54,533 nt of DNA from Mariprofundus micogutta. GTDB taxonomy: Bacteria > Pseudomonadota > Zetaproteobacteria > Mariprofundales > Mariprofundaceae. The position numbers were made by a program, and so were the translations under genes. Of the stretch, positions 19,953-27,690 are shown in pieces. The notes beneath the pieces are model-generated. The model made no database searches and was not told the DNA's origin. It saw only the letters and a program-made list of their open reading frames with translations. The stretch covers positions 1-54,533 of the forward strand of contig NZ_BDFD01000017.1 of the NCBI RefSeq assembly GCF_001895085.1, read 5' to 3'. Position 1 is the first letter of the stretch; each line of letters opens with the position of its first letter.

Positions 19953-20594
19953 CTAAGCCTTTATGTGTCTATGCCAGACACAATATTGGTCTAACTTATT
20001 TGCAGTTGCAGCCGCAGGCCCTGAAGCATCAATGCCTGCGATTGCTACGTTTTCACGCCCGAACTTTTCACCAAGCCATAACTTTGATGAAACCCGGACC
20101 GTTTTTGTTTTCTGTCCTGCCTGTTGCCGTTTTGCCACCGCATCGTCTATTTGACGAATTAGCGCATCTCCGGCATCAGCTGCCATTACAAGCAGCAATG
20201 GCGTATTATTCCACAGTCTGTGCATCACTGCATCCCTGCCAACATGGGCAGTGCTACGCATACGTGTGAACATCTGCTGCAGCTGCTTCTCCAGCACCGA
20301 CTCAATGCGTTCTTTCAATACCGCCCATTGCGGTAATGAGACAACGAATTTCGCCTTCAGCGGCTGCAATCGTTTATCATTCATACCCTGCAAACAAGTT
20401 TCCTGCATGCAAAAGTATGTTCCTCTGCCTGGCAGTTTCTGTGCCAGATCAGGCCAAAGCTGACCTTCATCATCAACCACCAGCCTGAGCATGGAAGGCT
20501 TCGGCAAGCTGGCCCTACAGGCCAGACATGTCCTTAGCTTACCATGCAACTCAATCGACTCAGTCAAACCAGCCGGAAGCCTCACGTGCTGCAA
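19953..20594 (-). CDS. YlxR (DUF448) - L7Ae-like fusion, nusA operon protein
   Basis: RNA-binding protein encoded between nusA and infB in many bacteria. Residues about 18-90 match the YlxR/DUF448 family (LRTCLACRASLPKPSMLRLV, then LPGRGTYFCM, with paired cysteines). About 110-210 resemble the L7Ae/L30e RNA-binding fold (LLLVMAADAGDALIRQI). The molecular role is uncertain; YlxR homologues have been linked to gene regulation and ribosome or RNase P functions. The annotated start is TTG 20594, overlapping nusA by 35 bp. In-frame GTG 20585 and TTG 20567 are alternatives, and the shorter forms are at least as likely. Confidence 0.85.
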   Translation of the reverse strand: MQHVRLPAGLTESIELHGKLRTCLACRASLPKPSMLRLVVDDEGQLWPDLAQKLPGRGTYFCMQETCLQGMNDKRLQPLKAKFVVSLPQWAVLKERIESVLEKQLQQMFTRMRSTAHVGRDAVMHRLWNNTPLLLVMAADAGDALIRQIDDAVAKRQQAGQKTKTVRVSSKLWLGEKFGRENVAIAGIDASGPAAATANKLDQYCVWHRHIKA

Positions 20595-22032
20595 TAATCA
20601 GAGCTTCAGCTGTTTCTTTGTCCAGGCCCTCTATATCTTCGATCTCATCCATCGCTGCATCAGCCAATGCTTCAACAGTCACCATATCACGAGAAGCCAA
20701 CTGCTCAGCAATTTCACGTGTCATGCCGGCCAGATCGAGAAGAGAAATTTTCACTTCGCTCTCTTCACTTCCCTTGTTCAGAGCCTGATCAAGCAGCACG
20801 TTACGTGCACGTTTCTGCAGTTCCTGAGCCAGTTCTTCATCAAAACCTTCAATTGCAGCAATATCTTCAACCGAACAGTAAGCCAGGTCTTCCAGACTCA
20901 GGAAACCTTCGCCGACAAGTACAGCGGCGAAATCTTCGTCGACATCCAGACCTTCCTGGAAAACCACCTTGGCCTGGGAAATCTCTTCGGAACGACGCTC
21001 TTTCTCTTCGCCGGTACTCATCAGTTCGATGTTCCAACCGGTCATTTCAGAGGCCAGACGTACATTCTGTCCACGACGGCCAATGGCAATCGCCAGATTA
21101 TCTTCACTGACAGCGACTTCGATCGTATTGGTATCAGGATCAACCAGTACACGTTCGATTTCAGCTGGCGCCAATGCATTTACAACAAATACTGCAGGAT
21201 CTTCAGTCCATTCGATGATGTCGATCTTTTCACCGTGCAGTTCATTGACCACTGCCTGTACGCGGGCACCGCGCATGCCAACGCATGCACCAACCGGATC
21301 AACAGCTGCATCGGTAGAGATTACAGCGATTTTACTGCGTGAACCCGGATCACGGGAGATGGCCTGAATAGCAACCACACCGTCTTCAATTTCAGGTACT
21401 TCCTGTTCAAACAGACGCAACACCATGCCTGCATCAGATCGGGAAATAAACACCAATGGGCCTTTGGTCTGGTTGCGCACTTCGCGCAGGTATGCACGAA
21501 CACGATCACCCTGACGGAAGGTTTCGCGTGGCAGCAGATCTTCGCGATACATCACTGCTTCGCCGCGACCAAGATCAACATAGACATTGCCACGCTCTAC
21601 ACGTTTAACAATACCGGTAATCAGTTCGCCAACACGTGGTTCATATTCAGCAATAACGCGATCACGTTCAGCTTCGCGAATCTTCTGGTTAATAACCTGT
21701 TTTGCAGTCTGGGCAGCGATACGGCCCAACTCAATAGGAGGCAAGGGATGACGGAACTCGCTACCGATCTCGGCAGCAGCATCCATCTCTTTGCCCTGCT
21801 CAAGCGTCAGTTCATTCTCTTCATCTTCGATTTCTTCTTCAATCACAGTCTGCACGTGGAAAAGGCGCATTTCGCCGGTTTCCCTGTCAATTTCAGCTTC
21901 AACATTCTTGCCCGGATAGGTTCTGCGCGCGGCAGTTTTCAAGGCCTGTTCCATCGCTTCCAGAACCAACTCACGTTCAACTGATTTTTCACGTGCAACT
22001 GCATCTGCAACTGCCAATATCTCTACATTCAT
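20560..22032 (-). CDS. nusA: Transcription termination/antitermination factor NusA
   Basis: Binds RNA polymerase and nascent RNA and controls pausing, termination and antitermination. The 490 aa show the N-terminal polymerase-binding domain (AVAREKSVERELVLEAMEQAL) and an S1 domain (GELITGIVKRVERGNVYVDLG). KH1/KH2 domains follow (DPVGACVGMRGARVQAVVNE and AIAIGRRGQNVRLASEMTGW). Two C-terminal helix-hairpin acidic repeats carry the LLDLAGMTREIAEQL and AEALIIAAREASGWFD endings. The gene follows rimP by 28 bp. Confidence 0.98.
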   Translation of the reverse strand: MNVEILAVADAVAREKSVERELVLEAMEQALKTAARRTYPGKNVEAEIDRETGEMRLFHVQTVIEEEIEDEENELTLEQGKEMDAAAEIGSEFRHPLPPIELGRIAAQTAKQVINQKIREAERDRVIAEYEPRVGELITGIVKRVERGNVYVDLGRGEAVMYREDLLPRETFRQGDRVRAYLREVRNQTKGPLVFISRSDAGMVLRLFEQEVPEIEDGVVAIQAISRDPGSRSKIAVISTDAAVDPVGACVGMRGARVQAVVNELHGEKIDIIEWTEDPAVFVVNALAPAEIERVLVDPDTNTIEVAVSEDNLAIAIGRRGQNVRLASEMTGWNIELMSTGEEKERRSEEISQAKVVFQEGLDVDEDFAAVLVGEGFLSLEDLAYCSVEDIAAIEGFDEELAQELQKRARNVLLDQALNKGSEESEVKISLLDLAGMTREIAEQLASRDMVTVEALADAAMDEIEDIEGLDKETAEALIIAAREASGWFD

Positions 22033-22060
22033 GACTGCATTCTCACTAGTTCAGAATTCA

Positions 22061-22567
22061 TTACAGATTCTCTTCAGAATCTCTGTTTTTACGGGAAACA
22101 TCTTTCCAGTTAATTGCCCGCACTACTTTGCTCACTTCTGACATGGAAACCACTTGTTGCCGGTTATCCTTTGCCTTCTTCGCCTCAATCAGCAAGGTAA
22201 ACTGTACATCCCCCTCAGCCTCGACAGGCCCCAGATTTCTGCCTTCCTGAGAAGTGCCCTCAAGAAAACTGACTTTGATCCATTCACCTTCATAACGCTT
22301 GAAATCAGCGACTGTCTCCAGCGGCCAGTTCAATCCCGGTGATGTCACTTCCAGCATATATGCATTGGCAATCAGATCTTCCGCATCCAGCTGCAATGCC
22401 AGGCCGCGACTGATTCTTACCAGTTCATCAGAGCTGACACCGCCAGCCCGATCCACAATCACCTTCAAGAGCTGGCTATGTCCACCACTACCCAGGCTGA
22501 TTTTGAGAATTTCCACTCCCAACTCATCAGCAATCGGCTGCAGCAATGATTGAATCTGATCTTCCAA
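22061..22567 (-). CDS. rimP: Ribosome maturation factor RimP
   Basis: Needed for 30S subunit maturation. The 168 aa match the family: PIADELGVEILKISLG near the N-terminus, LKVIVDRAGGVSSDELVRISRGL, then YMLEVTSPGLNWPL (the YxLEVSSPGxxRPL signature, here with Asn-Trp replacing the usual aspartate-arginine part) and the C-terminal Sm-like domain. It is the first gene of the rimP-nusA-infB unit. A terminator-like hairpin lies 25-50 bp upstream of its start. Confidence 0.95.
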   Translation of the reverse strand: MEDQIQSLLQPIADELGVEILKISLGSGGHSQLLKVIVDRAGGVSSDELVRISRGLALQLDAEDLIANAYMLEVTSPGLNWPLETVADFKRYEGEWIKVSFLEGTSQEGRNLGPVEAEGDVQFTLLIEAKKAKDNRQQVVSMSEVSKVVRAINWKDVSRKNRDSEENL

Positions 22568-22591
22568 CAGCTATACCCACCTTCAAAAAAC

Positions 22592-22618
22592 AAAAAAAGC
22601 GAGCCGCAGCCCACTTTT
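22592..22618 (-). terminator. Terminator-like hairpin between mntP and rimP (possible leader attenuator)
   Basis: On the minus strand GTGGGC-TGCG-GCTCGC (with two G-T pairs, flanked by AAA and TTT) is followed by seven T, a G and six more T. It can end mntP transcripts. It also lies downstream of a candidate promoter for rimP, so it could attenuate the nusA operon. Confidence 0.6.
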
Positions 22619-22628
22619 AACGAGGCGA

Positions 22629-22656
22629 AGCATAGCCCCATGATTGAATATTGCAA
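22629..22656 (-). promoter_or_regulatory. Candidate sigma-70 promoter for rimP-nusA-infB
   Basis: On the minus strand TTGCAA (22656-22651), 16-bp spacer, TATGCT (22634-22629). Transcription would begin near 22622, immediately before the hairpin at 22618-22592. It is the best match in the short gap, but unproven. Confidence 0.4.
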
Positions 22657-22691
22657 TGGTATATATCAACGGACGAAGTCGAATCAGCCAA

Positions 22692-23234
22692 TTAAAACAA
22701 CAGGATTTTAAAACCGATCAGAATCAGTACCACTCCACCGAACAACTCCGCCCTGCTTTCCAGCCATATGCCGCTGCGAAAGCCGACAAATACACCAATC
22801 CAGCTGAAAACGAATGTAGTGATACCGATGATTAAACAAGCAACAAAAGGGTTCACAGCCAGAAGCGTTAATGAAAAACCTGCTGCCATGGCATCAATAC
22901 TGGTAGCGACAGCCAGCATCAGCATTACTTTCGTGCTTACAGCAGTGATCTCTTCCTCCACACCTTCAGCGAAGGATTCAACGATCATCTTGCCACCAAT
23001 AAGCAACAGCAGAACAAAGGCAATCCAGTGTGCATAAGCTTCCACCCAGCCCAGCACACCACGACCTGCCAGATAACCAATCAACGGCATCAGCGCCTGA
23101 AACAGTCCGAACCAAAGCCCGGCTTTGATGGCCAGAGCGGTGAGGTTTTTATCCTCTTCTTTTGAACCCAGTCCGATGGATACAGCGAACGCATCCATAG
23201 CCAGCGCCACAGCCAGCAGTATAACCTCAATCAT
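22692..23234 (-). CDS. mntP: Manganese efflux pump MntP
   Basis: Inner-membrane exporter that protects against excess manganese. The 180 aa are almost entirely hydrophobic with six predicted helices. The two related halves each carry the family signature: [14 protein letters not shown] near 9-22 and [14 protein letters not shown] near 109-122, whose aspartates are essential in studied members. I looked for a yybP-ykoY manganese riboswitch upstream and saw none. A possible promoter lies at 23298-23327. Confidence 0.95.
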   Translation of the reverse strand: MIEVILLAVALAMDAFAVSIGLGSKEEDKNLTALAIKAGLWFGLFQALMPLIGYLAGRGVLGWVEAYAHWIAFVLLLLIGGKMIVESFAEGVEEEITAVSTKVMLMLAVATSIDAMAAGFSLTLLAVNPFVACLIIGITTFVFSWIGVFVGFRSGIWLESRAELFGGVVLILIGFKILLF

Positions 23235-23297
23235 CCCGACCCCACCATACTCCTACACATTAAGTTAAACCCCCAAACTACTGTTTTATAGATATAA

Positions 23298-23327
23298 TAT
23301 ATACTTGTTACTCTTTCGTCCTCACAA
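23298..23327 (-). promoter_or_regulatory. Candidate promoter for mntP
   Basis: On the minus strand TTGTGA (23327-23322), 18-bp spacer, TATATA (23303-23298), in an AT-rich stretch about 65 bp upstream of the start codon. Confidence 0.35.
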
Positions 23328-23525
23328 AAACCAATACAGACTCTTCAACAGATTCAACAGCAGCAGAACAGTGAGTGCCAACCCACCACCAAGCCGGAAA
23401 AGCTGTAAATCATGCTTGCGACTATAATACCAGGCTATAAAAAAGTAGACCGGATGAAGATTAATCCAAAGAGTACGCCCGATGAATCCCGAAGAGTTGA
23501 GTTTCGAAGCCTTAAGCCTGTTCAA
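23322..23525 (-). CDS. Possible small membrane protein
   Basis: A 67-codon frame starting at TTG. After an unconvincing N-terminus antisense to the next small gene, the sequence looks protein-like: TLWINLHPVYFFIAWYYSRK, then FRLGGGLALTVLLLLNLLKS, giving two hydrophobic segments. No ribosome-binding site or homologue is recognised. It overlaps the opposite-strand gene at 23482 by 44 bp, so at most one start is right; an internal start would shorten it. Confidence 0.3.
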   Translation of the reverse strand: MNRLKASKLNSSGFIGRTLWINLHPVYFFIAWYYSRKHDLQLFRLGGGLALTVLLLLNLLKSLYWFL

Positions 23526-23679
23526 CGCCCTCTCCTCTGATGGACAGCGACAGGCATGCCATCTGGCAGAATCGTTGCCGGAAGATGAAGCTGTTTATCT
23601 GGCAGCAATGCGCAGCATGCCGAAAGCTAAACGGCGCCAGTTCCTTTTCTCCCTGAGCAAGAAAAGATGGGGACTTTAA
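23482..23679 (+). CDS. Small soluble protein of unknown function
   Basis: 65 aa, helical and charged (MNPEELSFEALSLFNALSSD, then LPEDEAVYLAAMRSMPKAKR), with a basic C-terminus. ATG 23482 follows AAAGAG about 9 bp upstream. It is convergent with lpxK and overlaps its end by 4 bp. I do not recognise a family. The composition looks like a real protein, but the size leaves doubt. Confidence 0.45.
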   Translation: MNPEELSFEALSLFNALSSDGQRQACHLAESLPEDEAVYLAAMRSMPKAKRRQFLFSLSKKRWGL

Positions 23680-24674
23680 CCCGCGTTCGCATGCTTCTGC
23701 ACGACGCCCATTACAGCATCTACCAACCCTGTCTCAACATCTGTTTGCAGCTCCAGAACCCATAAGGGTTGATCACATGGCCAAAGTGGCATGAGTTTCA
23801 CCGCATCTTTGGCAGTTGTGACAACAGGCTTAAAACATTGCAACAGAGACCGAACATCTTCTTTTGAATAAGCATGATGATCGGCGAAACAACTATACTC
23901 GCCGATTTCATATCCCAGAGCGTTCAGGTCATTGAGCACACGTTTTGGTCGCGCAACACCTGTGACAACATGAATCGGGCGGGAAGCTTCCAGTAGAACA
24001 TCACCCTGTCCATTCCAGTCTCGAACCACTCCGGCCTTTGCGGACCAGAACCACTCTTTCTGTTCGCATAGTGGTTTAAAGGCTTCCGACCCGGTTCTGA
24101 CAACCACATCTGCAAGCGCCAGTGCAGACACCGGCTCTCTCAATGGCCCTGCAGGCAGCAGGCATCCATTACCCAAACCTTCAGCTGGTACCAGTACAAT
24201 ATCGCAAACACGCTCTAACTGCCGATACTGAAAACCATCATCGAGAACAAGGATGTCGCCGTACTCTGCAGCCAGCTGCGCACCGGCAACACGGTCGCGC
24301 CCTGCTATCACCGGGCAACCACTTAAGCGGTGCAACAGTACAGCCTCATCCCCCACTTCATATGGCCTGGAATATTCAGAAACCAGATGCGGTGCCTGAT
24401 TGTTGGCGCCATCCCCTCGCGACAATAGCACAGGATTGAATCCCCGCTGTTGCAACTCAGCTGCCAACCAGACCACAAACGGTGTTTTGCCACTGCCGCC
24501 TACAGTGATATTACCGACAGAGATCATCGGGATGGGTGGTTTCACTGTATGTTTTAAACGCCCGTTCTGATCGAATCTTGCTGCCAGAGCATAGATAGCG
24601 GACAAGGCTCGCAGCAACAGATTCGGTTTACGCCTTCTGTTCCACCACATATTTTCAATCCGCTGATACAGCAT
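23676..24674 (-). CDS. lpxK: Tetraacyldisaccharide 4'-kinase (lipid A synthesis)
   Basis: Phosphorylates the 4' position of the lipid A disaccharide at the inner membrane. The 332 aa include an N-terminal hydrophobic helix, a Walker A loop at 52-65 (SVGNITVGGSGKTP), LLSRGDG, VGDEAVLLHRLSGCPVI, the DDGFQYRQLERVCDIVL signature with Walker B-like aspartates, and PAGPLREP. All of these are characteristic of LpxK. A good ribosome-binding site (AAAGGGAAAA) precedes ATG 24674. It shares direction with the SemiSWEET-like gene 27 bp upstream. Confidence 0.96.
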   Translation of the reverse strand: MLYQRIENMWWNRRRKPNLLLRALSAIYALAARFDQNGRLKHTVKPPIPMISVGNITVGGSGKTPFVVWLAAELQQRGFNPVLLSRGDGANNQAPHLVSEYSRPYEVGDEAVLLHRLSGCPVIAGRDRVAGAQLAAEYGDILVLDDGFQYRQLERVCDIVLVPAEGLGNGCLLPAGPLREPVSALALADVVVRTGSEAFKPLCEQKEWFWSAKAGVVRDWNGQGDVLLEASRPIHVVTGVARPKRVLNDLNALGYEIGEYSCFADHHAYSKEDVRSLLQCFKPVVTTAKDAVKLMPLWPCDQPLWVLELQTDVETGLVDAVMGVVQKHANAG

Positions 24675-24701
24675 CCACTTTTCCCTTTTTGCTGCCGTGC
24701 T

Positions 24702-24983
24702 TCAGCCTGTCTCACTCTTATTTCTGAACATAAAAATAAGAGTGACAATAATGGCACAACAGGCTGTTCCGAATATTGATACTGAAACCATCAACCACTG
24801 GCCCAGATGCACGTAATATGCAGCGAACATGGCTGATGCCAGACAAAAAACACACCACTGAATGATGGAAAGACCATCAACATTGCGTGTACTCAAGGTG
24901 ACCCGCAACTGATCCACAAAACCAAGAGTGAATATTGCTGCCGCTATTGAACCTATAACCTGCCAACCATCTATGCTTTCCAA
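24702..24983 (-). CDS. SemiSWEET / PQ-loop small membrane protein
   Basis: 93 aa with three hydrophobic segments, the size of a bacterial SemiSWEET, a half-transporter that dimerises to move sugars. The first helix and loop (GSIAAAIFTLGFVDQLRVTL, then STRNVDGLS) line up with the usual PQ-loop (PQLxxxxRTKSxxGLS). Here the Pro of Pro-Gln is replaced by Asp. Transport activity and substrate cannot be inferred. It lies upstream of lpxK on the same strand. Confidence 0.7.
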   Translation of the reverse strand: MESIDGWQVIGSIAAAIFTLGFVDQLRVTLSTRNVDGLSIIQWCVFCLASAMFAAYYVHLGQWLMVSVSIFGTACCAIIVTLIFMFRNKSETG

Positions 24984-25068
24984 TATATATCCTTTCCTGA
25001 AGATGAATAATGAACCGTGCGCATGCTGCCATTTCGCAACATCATTGACTCGCTGAAAAAGTCAGGCT

Positions 25069-25650
25069 TCAGACAAACTGACTGTACAACACCAGAGCGA
25101 AGAAAACCACGAAGCCAGCTCCCATTGATCTGAGTACAAGTTTGCGCTGTTTGGGCAGGCTCAAGCCCATCATGGTGCCACTGATCAAGGTCAGCAACAT
25201 CACAATCACCATAGCGATAACGAAGTAATTGAATATATTTTTGCCATTACCCTTGTGCAGACTCATGAAACGACCGTACCAGCTGGGGGTGTAATACCTG
25301 AATACAGCCACATTCATATTTTCAGTTGAAGGACGCATCTTGAGCCAGTGGTTCTCACCATCCCAGAACAGATAATAGACTTCTAAATCAGAGTTCCATT
25401 TCAGCTTTGCCCTGCCCAGCGGCTCGGACAAATCACGTCTGGCCAATTCTCCGGCTGCAATTTCACGCAGCAATCCAGCATCACGTGGTAACGCCTGATC
25501 AAGCTCGACACGAAATTTCTCAATTGTGGATTCAGGCTTTATGTCATTGATATAAAACACCCCTGTAAGAAAGAACATCAGTGTGATTGGAAAAACCACT
25601 GATGCCAGAATCATGTGCATCTTCATCAATGTATAACGTTTGATCATCAC
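25069..25650 (-). CDS. PepSY-associated membrane protein
   Basis: 193 aa. An N-terminal membrane helix after LMKMHMILASVVFPITLMFF (about 8-30), a periplasmic region of about 100 residues, and two C-terminal helices (NYFVIAMVIVMLLTLISGTM, then MGAGFVVFFALVLY). The KxHxxxAxxxFPIxLxFxLTGxxY opening and the HKG...GTMMG closing pattern resemble PepSY-TM proteins, often found near metal or iron uptake systems. The function is unknown, and no neighbours support a role. Confidence 0.65.
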   Translation of the reverse strand: MMIKRYTLMKMHMILASVVFPITLMFFLTGVFYINDIKPESTIEKFRVELDQALPRDAGLLREIAAGELARRDLSEPLGRAKLKWNSDLEVYYLFWDGENHWLKMRPSTENMNVAVFRYYTPSWYGRFMSLHKGNGKNIFNYFVIAMVIVMLLTLISGTMMGLSLPKQRKLVLRSMGAGFVVFFALVLYSQFV

Positions 25651-25780
25651 CTTACCCCAGATTACTGGACCAGATTGTATCCCCTACCCCCATTCCGTCT
25701 AGCAGCCATCCGCGCAGCAATGGTGCTTTCTTAATACTTATGACTCATTAGTGTTCCCGGAATAGAGGAAATGGGTATAG

Positions 25781-26899
25781 ATGGGATTAAGTGAGCTTGG
25801 ACTAGATAACTGGTTTGAAAAGCATGCCAGTGCCTCGTGTGGCCCTGAGCAGAGTCTTGCACGCGTGGTGGCAATTGATCGCGGTCGCATTCTGGTTCAT
25901 GACGGCTATGGTGAATCTTCAGCCGAACTGCTGGGCAAGTTTTTCTACGCGGCTGAATCTGTTGCCAAGTTCCCCTGTGTAGGCGACTGGGTATGCCTGG
26001 ATCATCACGACTCTGACTCTGCCCATACTGATGGTTTTGCCAGCATCCACTCCATCCTGCCGAGAAAAAACCTGCTGCAACGTAAAACGGTGGGTTATAA
26101 CGAAGAGTTTCAGATGCTGGCATCGAATATTGATATCGCATTGATTGTCATGTCATGCCATTACGATTTTCATATCTCCAAGCTTGAACGCTTCCTGGTC
26201 ATGATTCATGAGGCACATATCACACCTGTACTGCTGTTCACCAAGGCAGATCTGATCGAACCGGACGACCTGCAAACCATGATCGCATCTATTCGCGATG
26301 CAGGTATTGATATACAGATCATGACAATCAGCTCTGTCACGGGCACCGGGCTCGATGCGTTCCGCCAGTTCATTCAGCCGAAAAAGACCTACTGCATGCT
26401 TGGCTCTTCCGGCGTCGGTAAAAGCACCCTGATGAACCAGCTCATCGGTGAGGATAGATTTGAAACACAGGAAGTGAGTGATTCCGGCCAGGGTAAACAC
26501 ACGACCGTACGCCGTCACCTGATGCTGCTCAAACAGGGAAGCATGATTGTTGATATGCCCGGCATGCGCGAGCTGGCTGTTGCCGAGGTCAAGGAAGGCA
26601 TTGAATCCAGCTTTGAAGATATCATCGAATTGGCACTTACCTGCAAATTCAACAATTGCACTCACAACAGTGAGCCGGGTTGCCGCATTCAGGCGGCACT
26701 GGCCAGTGGCGCACTCAATGGCGAACATTACAAGAATTACCTGAAAATCCAGAAAGAAGCACATCACCACAAAAAGCAGACGCCGTACGTGGAGAAACGC
26801 AGAAAAGGCAAAAATGCCAGTCGTATAAACCCGACAAAAAAACAACAACGCAAACTAAGGAAACAGGGACTCACTGACGAAGAAGAGCACGAATCATAA
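25781..26899 (+). CDS. rsgA: Small ribosomal subunit biogenesis GTPase RsgA
   Basis: Circularly permuted GTPase that checks late 30S subunit maturation. 372 aa: an N-terminal OB fold (ARVVAIDRGRILVHDGYGE), then the permuted G domain with G4 LLFTKADL before G1 GSSGVGKSTLMNQL near 208 and G3 VDMPGMREL. The C-terminal zinc site is Cys-x4-Cys-x-His-x5-Cys (CKFNNCTHNSEPGC). The tail is rich in Lys/Arg. GAGGAA lies about 11 bp upstream of ATG 25781. An out-of-frame ATG at 25771 would make a 7-residue peptide ending inside rsgA; it is probably incidental. Confidence 0.95.
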   Translation: MGLSELGLDNWFEKHASASCGPEQSLARVVAIDRGRILVHDGYGESSAELLGKFFYAAESVAKFPCVGDWVCLDHHDSDSAHTDGFASIHSILPRKNLLQRKTVGYNEEFQMLASNIDIALIVMSCHYDFHISKLERFLVMIHEAHITPVLLFTKADLIEPDDLQTMIASIRDAGIDIQIMTISSVTGTGLDAFRQFIQPKKTYCMLGSSGVGKSTLMNQLIGEDRFETQEVSDSGQGKHTTVRRHLMLLKQGSMIVDMPGMRELAVAEVKEGIESSFEDIIELALTCKFNNCTHNSEPGCRIQAALASGALNGEHYKNYLKIQKEAHHHKKQTPYVEKRRKGKNASRINPTKKQQRKLRKQGLTDEEEHES

Positions 26900-26988
26900 T
26901 AACCCCAAAGCGTCCTGATCCGCACCAGCCAAAACTTTGAATGGTAAGTAACATTCCTTTCAACTATTCATAAACCCATGGGTTCAAC

Positions 26989-26994
26989 TATACT
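26989..26994 (+). promoter_or_regulatory. Candidate -10 box six bases before the 27001 gene
   Basis: TATACT sits six bases upstream of ATG 27001, so a transcript would begin at or next to the start codon. No Shine-Dalgarno is visible and the -35 region is poor. Confidence 0.35.
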
Positions 26995-27000
26995 TTCGCA

Positions 27001-27303
27001 ATGACCCATCAGAATGAAATCTATGCAACCAATGCAACAACACTACTTGAGAAGTTCTATGTACGCTTAAAGGCTACTGGTCTGGAAGATGAGAAACAGA
27101 AAGAGTTTTTGCGCGGATTTATGGCTGCTGGTTTATCAACAGGACTGATCGACAGAGATTCGTTTGACCAGCTCATCGCATCCGCCCATGAGAAAGTATT
27201 TGGCATGAGCATTCCCCAAAAGCACTACGAAAAAATGATGAATGGCGAGGAGACTTCATTCTTCGATGTCCCGACTTATAATCGGCCCAGGCAAAAAATA
27301 TAA
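27001..27303 (+). CDS. Small protein of unknown function
   Basis: 100 aa, soluble, mostly helical (TTLLEKFYVRLKATGLEDEK, then FLRGFMAAGLSTGLIDRDSF), with a short disordered end. No family is recognised. It has no clear ribosome-binding site; a TATACT box lies right before the ATG, so it may be leaderless. It follows rsgA by about 100 bp with no terminator in between. Confidence 0.6.
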   Translation: MTHQNEIYATNATTLLEKFYVRLKATGLEDEKQKEFLRGFMAAGLSTGLIDRDSFDQLIASAHEKVFGMSIPQKHYEKMMNGEETSFFDVPTYNRPRQKI

Positions 27304-27368
27304 GACCTTCTGATGAACTACAGCACAAAGATACCATTCCTAACTGCATCCTGACGGGCCCGCCCTAC

Positions 27369-27554
27369 CTACAGCTCTGGCTGTTCTCTCAAAACGATAT
27401 GTTTTGCCCCGCAGACGGAACAGTGAAATCGATGAACTTCTTTGCGCAGATCATCAGCAGATTCAAATGGCGTTCTCGGCAATATCTGCGCCACATCCTG
27501 CTGGAAATCGCAAGCTTCGCAGTAAAGGTAAAAAGTCGTTTTATTTTCTGGCAT
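27369..27554 (-). CDS. Small zinc-ribbon protein
   Basis: 61 aa with two Cys-x-x-Cys pairs, CEAC near 12-15 and CSVC near 45-48, spaced like a zinc ribbon. The rest is charged. ATG 27554 follows AGGGGAATAGGG. Such small ribbons occur as nucleic-acid or protein-binding modules, and no specific role can be given. It faces the gene at 27001 tail-to-tail. Confidence 0.6.
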   Translation of the reverse strand: MPENKTTFYLYCEACDFQQDVAQILPRTPFESADDLRKEVHRFHCSVCGAKHIVLREQPEL

Positions 27555-27690
27555 CCCCTATTCCCCTACTTTTATTTCCAAGACCACAGCCTAATCAGGT
27601 TGCTGTTCAATCAATACCAACCTGAACAACAGAAACGAAAGTCAGCCAGATAATCTAATTGATGAACTAGAACCTATAAACCACTGTTAT

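Noticed and set aside
20491-21342. A 283-codon plus-strand frame over ylxR and nusA
   Set aside because: It is entirely antisense to nusA/ylxR and its cysteine- and phenylalanine-rich product has no ribosome-binding site or recognisable domain.
23235-23321. Manganese riboswitch (yybP-ykoY) before mntP
   Set aside because: The leader is short and I could not find the expected conserved loops.
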